NCBI RefSeq assembly: GCF_018863195.1 | Contig: NZ_JAHKRT010000004.1 | Coordinates: 1-64,000 of the forward strand | Length of the DNA stretch: 64,000 nt | Source: Sphingomonas quercus | Lineage (GTDB): Bacteria > Pseudomonadota > Alphaproteobacteria > Sphingomonadales > Sphingomonadaceae | Direction: 5' to 3' | Shown: piece after piece, positions 7,934 to 15,448 of the stretch | Layout: the number at the start of each line of letters is the position of its first letter | Position numbering within the stretch: the stretch's first letter is position 1 | Program-made: the position numbers and the translations under genes | Notes under the pieces: model-generated | Database searches by the model: none | Seen by the model: only the letters and a program-made list of their open reading frames with translations | Told to the model about the DNA's origin: nothing

Positions 7934-8503
7934 TCAGCTCATGTCGCGAAGGACAGTGGCGTGGCGGCCGGCGGACTGAGCCGTGACTTCGAGTTGGCTG
8001 ATCAGCGCCTGAAATTGCTCGGTTACACCCTGCAAAGCCTCGTTGGCGGCGGTGATCAGCGCCGTGCCGAGCGCGATATCCTGCGACACCGCCTCGACCA
8101 GTTCGGGAACGGCCTGGCCCGCCCGCGCCGCCTGCCGCGCCAGCGCGCGCATCTCTTCGCCCAGCGCGGCAAGCACCGGGGCGCCCTCGCCGGCGCGATC
8201 GGCCTGCAATTCGGTATTGAGGGCGAGCAGATGCGCGGTGGCCGCAACATTTTCGAGCATCTGCTTCATCGGATCGGCCTGGAGCAATGACCGCTCTGCC
8301 ATCTCCATCGCCGGCATGATCTTGCGCATCACCGCGATCAGGAACCGCACCTCGTCGCCGGTGGCCGTCGCCATGCGTTGCGCCTTGCTGGCCCGCTCGG
8401 CCACCACCGTGGCGTCAGTCGCATTCCGCCTGAGAGCGAAGTCGATCGCCCCGGGTGCCGCCGCCCTGTCAGTGTCGAAAGGCGTCTCGGCGCCATTAAT
8501 CAT
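7934..8503 (-). CDS. Soluble methyl-accepting-chemotaxis-like signalling domain protein
   Basis: A 189-residue protein with no membrane segment. Residues about 85-130 contain LLALNTELQADRAGEG...LGEEMRALA, which follows the hairpin tip of chemoreceptor signalling domains (classical form LALNAAIEAARAGE...VAEEVR.LA). Glutamate and alanine positions are partly changed. The flanking sequence is continuous helix, expected for a coiled-coil hairpin. There is no sensory domain. The start ATG overlaps the end of the upstream GntR gene by 8 bases, so the two are translationally coupled. No other chemotaxis gene is nearby. It may be a degenerate cytoplasmic receptor or an effector tuned by the GntR ligand. 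Confidence 0.65.
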   Translation of the reverse strand: MINGAETPFDTDRAAAPGAIDFALRRNATDATVVAERASKAQRMATATGDEVRFLIAVMRKIMPAMEMAERSLLQADPMKQMLENVAATAHLLALNTELQADRAGEGAPVLAALGEEMRALARQAARAGQAVPELVEAVSQDIALGTALITAANEALQGVTEQFQALISQLEVTAQSAGRHATVLRDMS

Positions 8504-9293
8504 CGAGGCGCCGTCCGTCGACGGCGACGAGGCGCAGCGCCGCCCGATCCGGTGCGCGCTCGGCGCGCTGCGATCGGGCGAGCAGCGTGCGCAGATCCGC
8601 CTCCGCGGTGCCGTCCAGCCAGAGACGCTGGACAATGCCGTCATAGAGAGCATCGGTCACGCGCACCGCCTCGTCCGTGCGGCGCTCGACGATCAGGTTG
8701 AGCAACAGGCTCTGCGTCGAGGCCGACGGCGCCGGCTCGCCATAACGATCATAGCTGGCGCGCAGCAGCATCAGCCGCATCGCCTGCCGGTCGAAGCCCG
8801 GAAATCCGTCATGGCGCAGGTCGACGCGGGCGAGCAGGGCGAGGAACTGAACGGAAAGGACATTGGTGCGCGGCCAGTCGCCGCTCGCCTCGGCCATCCT
8901 CTGTTGCCCGATGTGCCGCGCCAGCGTCTCGCGGCCGACGTGATCGAGGCCCGCCGTCGCCAGCCGCTCGACGATATAGCGTGTGACGGTGCGCGCCCGC
9001 TCGATGATGCCGGGCGCATCCTCAGGCGCGATCGTCTCGACCTGGGCGCCCGTGGTCGGCGAGCAGGACAGCAGGCCCACCCGCTGCATCGCCTGGAAGA
9101 CATGGCCAACGCGATCCGGCGTGATGCCGTAGATGTCGGCGACGTCATGCTCGCACAGGCCGGCGCCGGGCCGAAGCTCGCCCGCGGCGAGCACGATCAG
9201 GAACTCCCGGAAAATCCTCGCTTCAAGCCCGACAAGGGGCGGTTCCGTATCGGAGGGCGCCCACAGCGCCGTCGAAAGGGAGTGGAAAGTCAC
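8496..9293 (-). CDS. GntR/FCD-type regulator with degenerate DNA-binding domain
   Basis: A 265-residue protein that aligns by eye with the GntR regulator at 9981-10736 over PLVG.EA.I...ELRPG..L.E...IY, so the two are paralogs. The winged helix-turn-helix (about residues 22-85) is unusual: the recognition helix reads TPDRVGHVFQAMQRVG instead of the S(R/T).VR.AL..LE..G consensus. The C-terminal FCD-like helical domain is also diverged. The GTG start has purines nearby but poor spacing, so the true start could lie slightly downstream. It is followed by the chemoreceptor-like gene with overlapping ends. It may bind an unusual operator or act by protein contact. Confidence 0.6.
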   Translation of the reverse strand: MTFHSLSTALWAPSDTEPPLVGLEARIFREFLIVLAAGELRPGAGLCEHDVADIYGITPDRVGHVFQAMQRVGLLSCSPTTGAQVETIAPEDAPGIIERARTVTRYIVERLATAGLDHVGRETLARHIGQQRMAEASGDWPRTNVLSVQFLALLARVDLRHDGFPGFDRQAMRLMLLRASYDRYGEPAPSASTQSLLLNLIVERRTDEAVRVTDALYDGIVQRLWLDGTAEADLRTLLARSQRAERAPDRAALRLVAVDGRRLDD

Positions 9294-9360
9294 CTTCTTA
9301 TGCCCCCGGCTCAGGATCGATAGCCCAGCGTAACGCGGGCCGATGCCTGGGGGATTGCAG

Positions 9361-9376
9361 AATCGGCCGGCCGATT
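9361..9376. promoter_or_regulatory. Perfect 16-bp palindrome upstream of the degenerate GntR gene
   Basis: AATCGGCCGGCCGATT is identical to its reverse complement and lies 68-83 bases before the GntR start codon on the minus strand. Position and symmetry fit an operator for autoregulation. A hairpin of six pairs is an alternative reading. Confidence 0.35.
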
Positions 9377-9519
9377 TTGAATTCGATCACTTATTTACGC
9401 TGCTGATCATCGTCGCGGCAGTATCGCCGTCATCGCGTGAAGGTGCGGCCTGACCTGGAGCCGGCAAACGCGCCGGAGATACAGTGACGCCCCAGCTTAA
9501 TAGACCCCAATCCGGTTTA

Positions 9520-9532
9520 AAAGTGTCTAACA
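9520..9532 (-). repeat. Right arm of the 13-bp long-range inverted repeat
   Basis: AAAGTGTCTAACA, the reverse complement of the arm at 7830-7842. The stop codon of a small minus-strand frame (TAG) lies inside this arm, as happens where an element boundary interrupts a gene. Confidence 0.45.
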
Positions 9533-9637
9533 GGTCAGGCGAAGGCCGCGTCCGACCACGCCTATAAGCAAATCACGGAGTTGGTAACGGGCTTCCGAAG
9601 CCAGCTCCTCAAGTGATCGGGCTTGTTGCTGGTTCAT
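9527..9637 (-). CDS. Possible 36-residue small protein
   Basis: The translation begins MNQQQARSLEELASEARYQL and has an amphipathic, protein-like composition, unlike the arginine-rich shadows around it. A GGTGAGG lies seven bases before the ATG. The stop codon falls within the right arm of the 13-bp inverted repeat, so this may be the front of a gene truncated by an insertion or a genuine small protein. No family is recognised. Confidence 0.35.
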   Translation of the reverse strand: MNQQQARSLEELASEARYQLRDLLIGVVGRGLRLTC

Positions 9638-9715
9638 AGTTGACCTCACCCCGGCTGACCGCACACCAGCGCAGGCTCGATCACTTGTTCGCATACTCGA
9701 TGCGCTCGGTCCCCA

Positions 9716-9779
9716 GCTCAGTGCATCTGAGCGCCCTTGCGAGGCGTGCCCCTTCACGGAGTCCGTGAAGGCCCTTTTT
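9716..9779 (+). ncRNA. Possible small RNA 3' end: two hairpins and a T-tract
   Basis: GCTCAG/CTGAGC (9716-9732, 5-base loop) is followed by CCTTCACG/CGTGAAGG (9751-9771, 5-base loop) and CCCTTTTT. The second hairpin plus T-run is a textbook intrinsic terminator reading on the plus strand. No plus-strand gene lies within 2.5 kb upstream (the last ends at 7201), so it may close a small RNA transcript. The 5' end and promoter are not identified. Confidence 0.4.
9751..9779 (+). terminator. Intrinsic terminator
   Basis: An 8-bp GC-containing stem with a GAGTC loop is followed after three C residues by five T residues. It is the only classical hairpin-plus-T terminator I see in the window. Confidence 0.65.
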
Positions 9780-9980
9780 CTGTCCTCGGCGGCTCGAAAT
9801 AGGGTCAAGACATTTCGCGGCGCCTGCACATCAAGCCGCAGCCGGCAAACCTGAATCGCCCGAACGGGGCATTCCCCGCGGAGCCTGCGTGCCGAAGCGT
9901 GGAAATGGAGCCGAGGGAGCGCTCGCTCCCCCGGCCCGCGGCTGTTCGCCTCCCCGGGGCGTGCCCGGGGAGGAAATGGA

Positions 9981-10736
9981 TCAGGCCGCGACCCGGCGCT
10001 TGCCGAGTATCGAGCGCAGGTCCGGGGTCGCCGACTCGTTGGGCGCGCGCAGCGAACGGCGGATCGACTGGAGATGATCGAACACCACCCGCGCCGCCTC
10101 GTCGCTGTCGCCCGAATAGATGGCGTCGACCACCTTCTGGAAATGCGCAGGCCCGTTCTCGCCGACATAGCCTTCCTGATAGGACGAGATGGCAATGGCG
10201 AGGCGGATCGACTGGCGCTCCAGCGTGCCGGCCATCACGCGATTTCCGTAGACGAGCATCAGCAGCAGCAGGAACTCGATATAATAGCGCCGCTCATTGT
10301 GCAGATCGCCTTCGTCGGCGGCCTTGCGCGCGGCGTCGATATGCGCCTTCAGCTTGGCCTTCTGCTCCTTGGTGATACGGTCCTTCTGCGCGGCGAGGCT
10401 CGCCGCCACCTCGCTGACCACGATCGACACCGCCTCGATCAGCTCATGCGCATCGCGGAAGCTCGGCGAGGCAACGAAGGCGCCGCGATTGAGCGGCAGG
10501 GCGACGATCCCCTCCTGCTCCATGATCACCAGCACCTTGCGAATGACGGTGCGGCTGACCTTGTAGATCTCGCAGAGCGAGGCTTCCTCAAGCTTCGTGC
10601 CGGGGCGCAGCTCGCGATCGAGCACCGCGTTCCACAGGTCGTTGTAAATGCTCGCCTCGACGCCGACCAGCGGGGCGATCTGAAGGGACACGCCATCCAG
10701 ATCGCGCATCGCGGGCGAGATATAACGTTCCGGCAT
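9981..10736 (-). CDS. GntR family regulator with FCD-type C-terminal domain
   Basis: A 251-residue regulator. The winged helix-turn-helix (about residues 15-80) contains LCEIYKVSRTVIRKVLVIMEQEGIV followed by a wing LNRGAFVA, close to the GntR consensus. The remaining helical domain (about 85-225) is of the FCD type, which usually binds small carboxylates through a metal site. The chosen ATG has GGGAGA seven bases ahead; upstream in-frame ATGs (to 10784) lack a ribosome site. It is a likely ancestor or paralog of the degenerate GntR at 8496-9293. No catabolic gene is directly adjacent, so the regulon is unknown. Confidence 0.8.
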   Translation of the reverse strand: MPERYISPAMRDLDGVSLQIAPLVGVEASIYNDLWNAVLDRELRPGTKLEEASLCEIYKVSRTVIRKVLVIMEQEGIVALPLNRGAFVASPSFRDAHELIEAVSIVVSEVAASLAAQKDRITKEQKAKLKAHIDAARKAADEGDLHNERRYYIEFLLLLMLVYGNRVMAGTLERQSIRLAIAISSYQEGYVGENGPAHFQKVVDAIYSGDSDEAARVVFDHLQSIRRSLRAPNESATPDLRSILGKRRVAA

Positions 10737-10874
10737 TGATGTTCTCCCGGCCAAAGGATGCATGTCCGACGTGGTGTCAGCCATGTATGAGATCGATGTG
10801 AATACAGGGTCGCCGCCCTAATCGCATGCGCCGTCCTGCGGCGTCAACGCCGAAGTCCCGGCGATACGATGCAT

Positions 10875-10905
10875 GCCGGATCTCGCGCGGCGCGCGAGAT
10901 CCGGC
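10875..10905 (-). terminator. 14-bp perfect stem directly after the AraC stop codon
   Basis: GCCGGATCTCGCGC pairs with GCGCGAGATCCGGC around a 3-base loop and abuts the stop codon of the minus-strand AraC gene. There is no T-tract. It is probably a transcript-end or processivity-blocking hairpin for the LuxR-AraC operon. Confidence 0.5.
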
Positions 10906-11865
10906 TCAGCGCATGCGGTAATCCAGCGGGCGCCGGCCGGTCCGACGCTTGAAGGCGGTCGCGAAATGAGCCTGATCGGCGAAACCGCACAGGATCGCGA
11001 TATCGGCAAGCGGCATGCGCGCGGTGGTCAGCAGCAGTTTCGCCCGCTCGACGCGCGCCGCCATGACATATTGATAGGGTGTCACCCCCGTCGAGGCGCG
11101 GAAGCGTGTCGTGAACGCGGTTCGCCCCGCACCGGCGATGGCGGCAAGATCGTTGACATGGATGTCCTCGGCCAGATGCGCCTCGACATAGTCGCGCACG
11201 CGGCTGAGCTGGCGCAGGCTGAGGCCGCCCCGCGCGAGGTGATCCGAGCGCAGCGTGATCGACCCGTCCGCGTATTTTGCGAGCAGATCGGCGCTGAGCG
11301 CGCGCGCCAGATAATCAATCTTCAGCCGGGAGGGCTCGGCCGGCTCCGCCATGGTCCGCTCGATCGTCCGTAACAGCGCGCTGAGGCCGGCGTCGCTCTC
11401 TCCGAACACGGGGCGCAGCGCCATGCCCGCCGAATCCTTGCCGCTCAGCTCGCTGCCGACCTCGGTCAGCAGAGATGGGCGCAGGAACAGGTGGAAGGCC
11501 TCGTGCGGCACGCCGATCTCGGCCTGGAAGCGGGTCTCGACCGGGGCGATATTGATCGCAAACGCATCCTGGTCGGCGATCTCCAGCCGGGCGCCGATGC
11601 GCCGGGTGAGATGCGCAGGCGCCAACGGCATGCTGATCCAGATGAGCGGCCCGGTGGCGTGTTCCGAGGCGTGCGGCCGTTCCTGAGTGCGGGCTGCGAA
11701 CATCTCGCTCCAGCCCTGGAAGTCGCGGCTGGACAACCGGTCGATGGCACCGGAGACGAACAGCGTCGATTCGGCGTCCTCATGCAGGGCGCGGCGGGTG
11801 ACGGCGGCGGGCGCCTCCGCGTCCGCCTCCCCGTGCCAGTCGACGGCGCGGGGATTGGCGCTCAC
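10906..11865 (-). CDS. AraC family transcriptional regulator, paralog of the gene at 1719
   Basis: A 319-residue regulator with the AraC double helix-turn-helix in the last 110 residues (LADIAILCGFADQAHFATAFKRRTGRRPLDYR). Its N-terminal sensor domain shares FVSGAI, WISMPLAPAHLTRRI, DAFAINIAPVE and LRPVFGE with the other AraC protein of this window. The start is a GTG whose GTGA overlaps the stop of the LuxR gene, with GAAGG just ahead. It is therefore translated by coupling as the second gene of a two-regulator operon. Longer upstream extensions run through the LuxR gene out of frame and are not real. Confidence 0.85.
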   Translation of the reverse strand: MSANPRAVDWHGEADAEAPAAVTRRALHEDAESTLFVSGAIDRLSSRDFQGWSEMFAARTQERPHASEHATGPLIWISMPLAPAHLTRRIGARLEIADQDAFAINIAPVETRFQAEIGVPHEAFHLFLRPSLLTEVGSELSGKDSAGMALRPVFGESDAGLSALLRTIERTMAEPAEPSRLKIDYLARALSADLLAKYADGSITLRSDHLARGGLSLRQLSRVRDYVEAHLAEDIHVNDLAAIAGAGRTAFTTRFRASTGVTPYQYVMAARVERAKLLLTTARMPLADIAILCGFADQAHFATAFKRRTGRRPLDYRMR

Positions 11866-12548
11866 GCCGCCTTCGCGAGCATGGCCACCGCCTGGGTGCG
11901 TGTGCGCACCTGCAGCTTTCGCAGGATCTCGTCGAAATGATATTTCACGGTGCGTTCCTTGACGCCCATGATGCCGGCGATGTCGCTGGTCGACTTGCCC
12001 TCCGCCGCCCACAGCAGAATCTCGCGCTGCTTGTCGGTGAGGCGGAGGAGCGGACTGTCCGGCGCCGGGCCTGCGGCGCACAAGCCGAGCGCCTCGGCCT
12101 TGAGCTGGGCGGCATTGCCGATGATGGCGAGCGCGCCGATCACCTCGCGCGGGGGATTCGCGTCGGACGCGGGCTCGACGGTCAGCGCGCTCACCGTTCC
12201 CGGCCGGTTGCGCAGGACGATGGTGACGGCGGATTTGCCGCCGGGCGGGCACAGCATCTGCAGCCAGGCGGCGCGCCCGTCCGGACCGGGCCAGGAGATG
12301 TCGGTGGTCTCGCCGAGATCGGGCTCGGCGCCGTGCCACGGCCGGGCCTCCGGCGCGTCGCCGCCGGAGGAGAGGGTCGGGTGCTGCACCCAGTCGCGCC
12401 AGTCCTTCTTGTGGCAGCCGAGCCGGAACGCATCGAAACCCAGCGCCCGGAAGCCATTGGCCAGCACGCCGGCCAGCGTCGCTTCGTCCACCGCCTGGTT
12501 GACGGCGATGACCGTTCCCGTGACCTGCTCAAGCCCGCTCCAGAACAC
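11862..12548 (-). CDS. LuxR family transcriptional regulator with putative autoinducer-type N-terminal domain
   Basis: A 228-residue regulator. The C-terminal 60 residues are a LuxR/FixJ-type helix-turn-helix (LTDKQREILLWAAEGKSTSDIAGIMGVKERTVKYHFDEIL... in pieces). The N-terminal 150 residues have the size and hydrophobic pattern of an autoinducer-binding domain (FRALGFDAFRLG, WRDWVQH), but the ligand residues cannot be confirmed. No LuxI synthase gene is present in the window, so it would be an orphan (solo) receptor. The GTG start lies about ten bases after AGGAGGAG. Operon with the AraC gene behind it. Confidence 0.75.
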   Translation of the reverse strand: MFWSGLEQVTGTVIAVNQAVDEATLAGVLANGFRALGFDAFRLGCHKKDWRDWVQHPTLSSGGDAPEARPWHGAEPDLGETTDISWPGPDGRAAWLQMLCPPGGKSAVTIVLRNRPGTVSALTVEPASDANPPREVIGALAIIGNAAQLKAEALGLCAAGPAPDSPLLRLTDKQREILLWAAEGKSTSDIAGIMGVKERTVKYHFDEILRKLQVRTRTQAVAMLAKAA

Positions 12549-12599
12549 CCCGCCAGCTCCTCCTAGCCCTTGAGCTCATGCGTCTCGGAGGATCACTTA

Positions 12600-12645
12600 A
12601 TGCATATCTACGAATATCTCAATAATATCCGGCGCGAATATGCAT
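12600..12645 (-). promoter_or_regulatory. AT-rich control region with inverted repeat ATGCATAT/ATATGCAT
   Basis: An AT island in otherwise GC-rich DNA lies 52-97 bases upstream of the LuxR start. Eight-base arms (12600-12607 and 12638-12645) flank a TATTAT-like hexamer on the minus strand. It is the probable promoter/operator of the LuxR-AraC operon. Confidence 0.35.
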
Positions 12646-12740
12646 CGATAAAGGCGCAAAGGCGCCGGGACCTCGATAAGGGCATCCGGAAAAGCGCGTC
12701 GGCGGGGCGCAGGGCAGCCGGATCGGCGGCCCTGAAGGGC

Positions 12741-14195
12741 TCAGCGATAGGGCTCGACGGTTCGGGTGGCGAGCAGGCTGCCGTCGGCGCCGCGCCTGCT
12801 GGCGGTGATCGACCGGGGCGGCTGTCCATCCTCCCGCCATGCGATGATCGCCGACATCAGGTCGGTGCGGTCCGGTCCGTCGCCGCCGCCGCAATGGGCG
12901 ACGCCGGGCAGCATGTAGAGCCGGACGAAGCCATCGGCACCGGCACCGGAGCGGGCGCGGATCGCTTTCCACAAGGTCACCCCGCTCATCGAGGCGACGT
13001 TGAAATCCGCCCAGCCTTGCCAGAGGATGAGCTTGCCGCCGCGCCGTTGGAAGGCGGCGAGGTCCGGATCGGTGATGTTGAAGCTGTCGGCATGGGCATA
13101 AAGCTTGCGCACGGCAGCCGCCGTGAAGCGGAGGGTGGCAAGTTCGGCGTTCGGATCGGGGGGATCGCTGGCCAGATAGCCGGCCGAGCTGCCCGCGCCC
13201 CAGCGCGCCACGCTCGCCGCCTGCCGGTTCCAGCCGAGTTCCGTGCCGACCGGATAGCCGAAGTAGAGCGGCCGGCCGCGCTCGTCACGGGCGCCCCCAT
13301 AAATGGCGCGGGCGACCGCGACCTGTTCGGCGGAGAGGCACGGGGCCGCACCGCACGCCAGCCGGCCAGGATCGAAGGCGCAGCGCGACGGATCGGGAAT
13401 CACCCCGTCACGCGGATCGCCGCCGTCGGTATCGCAGGCGTCGAGCGCGGCCTGATGCAGCTGGCCGAGGGCGGCATCGTTGAACACGAAGCTGCCATCC
13501 GGGCGGCGCAGATGCTGTAGCGCCCAGGCGTGAAAGAGGGTGTGATTGGCGATCAGGTTGACCACCGGCGCACCGGCGATCACCGCGTCGAAATCGGCCG
13601 GATAGCGGGCGGCGGCCATCACCCCTTCCCGGCCGCCATCGCTGCAACCGTTGAAATAGGCGTAGGCCGGCGGCTCGCCGTAGAAGCGGCGGACGATCTC
13701 CTTGGCGGCGAGGGTGACGACATGGACGCCGCGATGCCCGAAATCCTCCCGCGCTTGGCGGTCCGCGGCCCACACCGCGTCCATGATGCCGCCGGCGACA
13801 TGGCCGAGATCGCTGGTGACCAGCGCGAACTCGCCGGCATCGAGCGGCCGGCATCCTTCGGCGGCACGCGGCGGCCCGAGCCGCACCACCCCACAGAAGC
13901 CGCCGCAGCCAAGAAACATCAGCCGCTGCGTCCAGCTCCGCATCGGCAGATGCAGCTCGAAGCGCACCTGCGGCGCGACATAACCCTTCACCTCACAATA
14001 GGGCGCAGCGCCCTTGTCGCCAACGACGGTGGCGGTCTCGACCCGTCCCGGCGCGGCCGGGTCGGCGAGGACCATGCGGGCGAGGTCCGCACATGCCATG
14101 CGCGGCGCGACCACCGGCAGGGATCGCGCCTCAGCCGGGGCCAGCCCGAGCAGCGCGGCAACGAGCGCGAGTGCAAGACAGAGATTTCTCAGCAC
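12741..14195 (-). CDS. Tannase/feruloyl esterase family protein, secreted
   Basis: A 484-residue alpha/beta hydrolase of the tannase family, which cleaves aromatic esters such as feruloyl, galloyl or MHET-type esters. A signal peptide (residues 1-23) sends it to the periplasm or outside. The nucleophile Ser185 sits in FNGCSDGGREG, the GCSxGG signature; a lid region rich in cysteines follows (C-DTDGGDPRDG, DPSRC, CGAAPC). The acid is probably in GWADFNV and the base in GVAHCGGG near the C-terminus. The family calcium-site pattern DTDGGDPRDGVIPDP is present. The GTG start follows GGGGAG at good distance. Substrate unknown; the neighbours give no aromatic pathway. Confidence 0.85.
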   Translation of the reverse strand: MLRNLCLALALVAALLGLAPAEARSLPVVAPRMACADLARMVLADPAAPGRVETATVVGDKGAAPYCEVKGYVAPQVRFELHLPMRSWTQRLMFLGCGGFCGVVRLGPPRAAEGCRPLDAGEFALVTSDLGHVAGGIMDAVWAADRQAREDFGHRGVHVVTLAAKEIVRRFYGEPPAYAYFNGCSDGGREGVMAAARYPADFDAVIAGAPVVNLIANHTLFHAWALQHLRRPDGSFVFNDAALGQLHQAALDACDTDGGDPRDGVIPDPSRCAFDPGRLACGAAPCLSAEQVAVARAIYGGARDERGRPLYFGYPVGTELGWNRQAASVARWGAGSSAGYLASDPPDPNAELATLRFTAAAVRKLYAHADSFNITDPDLAAFQRRGGKLILWQGWADFNVASMSGVTLWKAIRARSGAGADGFVRLYMLPGVAHCGGGDGPDRTDLMSAIIAWREDGQPPRSITASRRGADGSLLATRTVEPYR

Positions 14196-14257
14196 GCCCC
14201 GCTCCCCTCCGGCGCCTCGGTGACGGGAACCCTAGGGTCGGGGCGGATGGTGTCAAT

Positions 14258-14962
14258 TCAGTAGCTGAGCTTCGGATACCAATCCCTTCCGCGCCCGGCC
14301 GGGGTGAGATCGAGCATCGTCCACAACAGCATCGGATCGGGCGCCCCGCGCGGATCCTGGCCGGGGTCCATCGTCTCGCCGTTCATTTCGCCGCCCCAGA
14401 AATGATAGACCACGCCTTCGCGCTTCGCGAACACATTGAGGGCGGGCCATTCGCTGCCATCCGGGGCGAGCGCGTGGAAATCAGCGGCGAAGGCGTCCCC
14501 GAGCGCCTCGGCGAAACGCAGGTCGCGCCAGCCGCGCTCGACCTTGAAGGCGATCTGGCGTTCGATCGGCGAGCGGCCGATAACCACCAGCCCGACGCGC
14601 TGCATCAGATCGGCCGCTGCAGCCGCGAGGCCGGCGACCAGCCCCGTACACATCGGGCAGGGCCGGCGACGCTGTGGCCCGAACATCCAGTTATAGGCGA
14701 TGAGCGTGTCATGGCCCCCGAACAGATCGCCGAGGGCGCGCTCGCCGCCGGTCTCGTCGATGAAGCGATAGCTGTCGGGTACCGCGCCGCCGAGCGGCAG
14801 CGCGCGGCGCATCTCCGCCACCCGTTCGATATGGCGGCGCAGCTCGATCTCCTCGGCAAGCAGGGCGGTGCGCGCGGCGCGATAGGCGGCGCTCTCATTG
14901 GGGAAGCGGACCCCTGCGCGCGCCGCCAGCTCCCCCGCCGGCACCAGCTCTGAATCGGCCAT
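14258..14962 (-). CDS. DUF899 family thioredoxin-like protein
   Basis: A 234-residue cytoplasmic protein with the DUF899 layout: a helical N-terminus with repeated ELRRHIERVAEMRRALPLGG, then a thioredoxin-like fold. It contains the family stretch YNWMFGPQRRRPCPMCTGL, in which the C-P-M-C pair is a potential redox motif, and a C-terminal WGGEMN..DPGQDPRGAPD segment. Function is not established for the family. It is the second gene after the DUF1428 protein, 14 bases behind it, with AGGAG ahead of the ATG, so both are read together. Confidence 0.85.
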   Translation of the reverse strand: MADSELVPAGELAARAGVRFPNESAAYRAARTALLAEEIELRRHIERVAEMRRALPLGGAVPDSYRFIDETGGERALGDLFGGHDTLIAYNWMFGPQRRRPCPMCTGLVAGLAAAAADLMQRVGLVVIGRSPIERQIAFKVERGWRDLRFAEALGDAFAADFHALAPDGSEWPALNVFAKREGVVYHFWGGEMNGETMDPGQDPRGAPDPMLLWTMLDLTPAGRGRDWYPKLSY

Positions 14963-14976
14963 GGTCGCTCTCCTGT

Positions 14977-15336
14977 TCAGACGTCGAGCACCGGGACGAA
15001 GCCGCCATAGATCATGCGGCGGCCGTCGAACGGCATCGATTCACCCATCGCCTTCATGCGCGGATCTTCCATCATCCGCGCGTTGGCGGCGTCGCGTACC
15101 TCCTTGGACGGATATTCGAACCAGCTGAACACCACCACTTCGCCTTCCTCGGCCTTAACGGCCATGCGGAAGTCTGTAACCTTGCCCTCCGGCACGTCGT
15201 CGCCCCAGCATTCGACGTGGCGCAGCACGCCGAACTCCTTGAACAGCGGCGCCGCCTCGGCAGCGTGGCGACGATATTCCTCCTTCCTGTCGGCAGGCAC
15301 CGCCAGGACGAATCCATCGACATAGTTCATCGCCAT
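14977..15336 (-). CDS. DUF1428 family protein (dimeric alpha-beta barrel)
   Basis: A 119-residue protein matching DUF1428 in length and in the segments YVDGFVLAVPADR, GDDVPEGKVTDF and FSWFEYPSKEVRD. The family adopts a ferredoxin-like dimeric barrel of unknown function and is commonly found next to DUF899-type genes. The ATG directly after GGGAGAGG is taken; a second ATG two codons later is possible. First gene of a two-gene unit. Confidence 0.85.
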   Translation of the reverse strand: MAMNYVDGFVLAVPADRKEEYRRHAAEAAPLFKEFGVLRHVECWGDDVPEGKVTDFRMAVKAEEGEVVVFSWFEYPSKEVRDAANARMMEDPRMKAMGESMPFDGRRMIYGGFVPVLDV

Positions 15337-15448
15337 GATCCTCTCCCTCACCCGAATCATCCCAGGAACGTTGATATCAACTGTTCTGCGGCGGAGTCAA
15401 AGCCGCCCACCGTGGCGCCGCCACGGCCGGTCCGCTAAAGGTGACGCC

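Larger units (their letters stand above)
9294..9980. other. Intergenic region with palindrome, inverted-repeat arm and possible small RNA
   Basis: No long gene is credible here. It contains a 16-bp perfect palindrome upstream of the GntR gene, the right arm of the long-range inverted repeat, a 36-codon frame with a ribosome site, and two hairpins ending in a T-tract on the plus strand. Each is listed separately. Confidence 0.55.

Noticed and set aside
7830-9532. Complete insertion sequence
   Set aside because: Inverted repeats exist, but no transposase or recombinase frame lies between them and no target duplication is evident.
10906-12339. 477-codon frame suggesting a LuxR-AraC fusion
   Set aside because: The upstream part runs through the LuxR gene in a different frame and is arginine-rich; the real AraC start is the GTG overlapping the LuxR stop.
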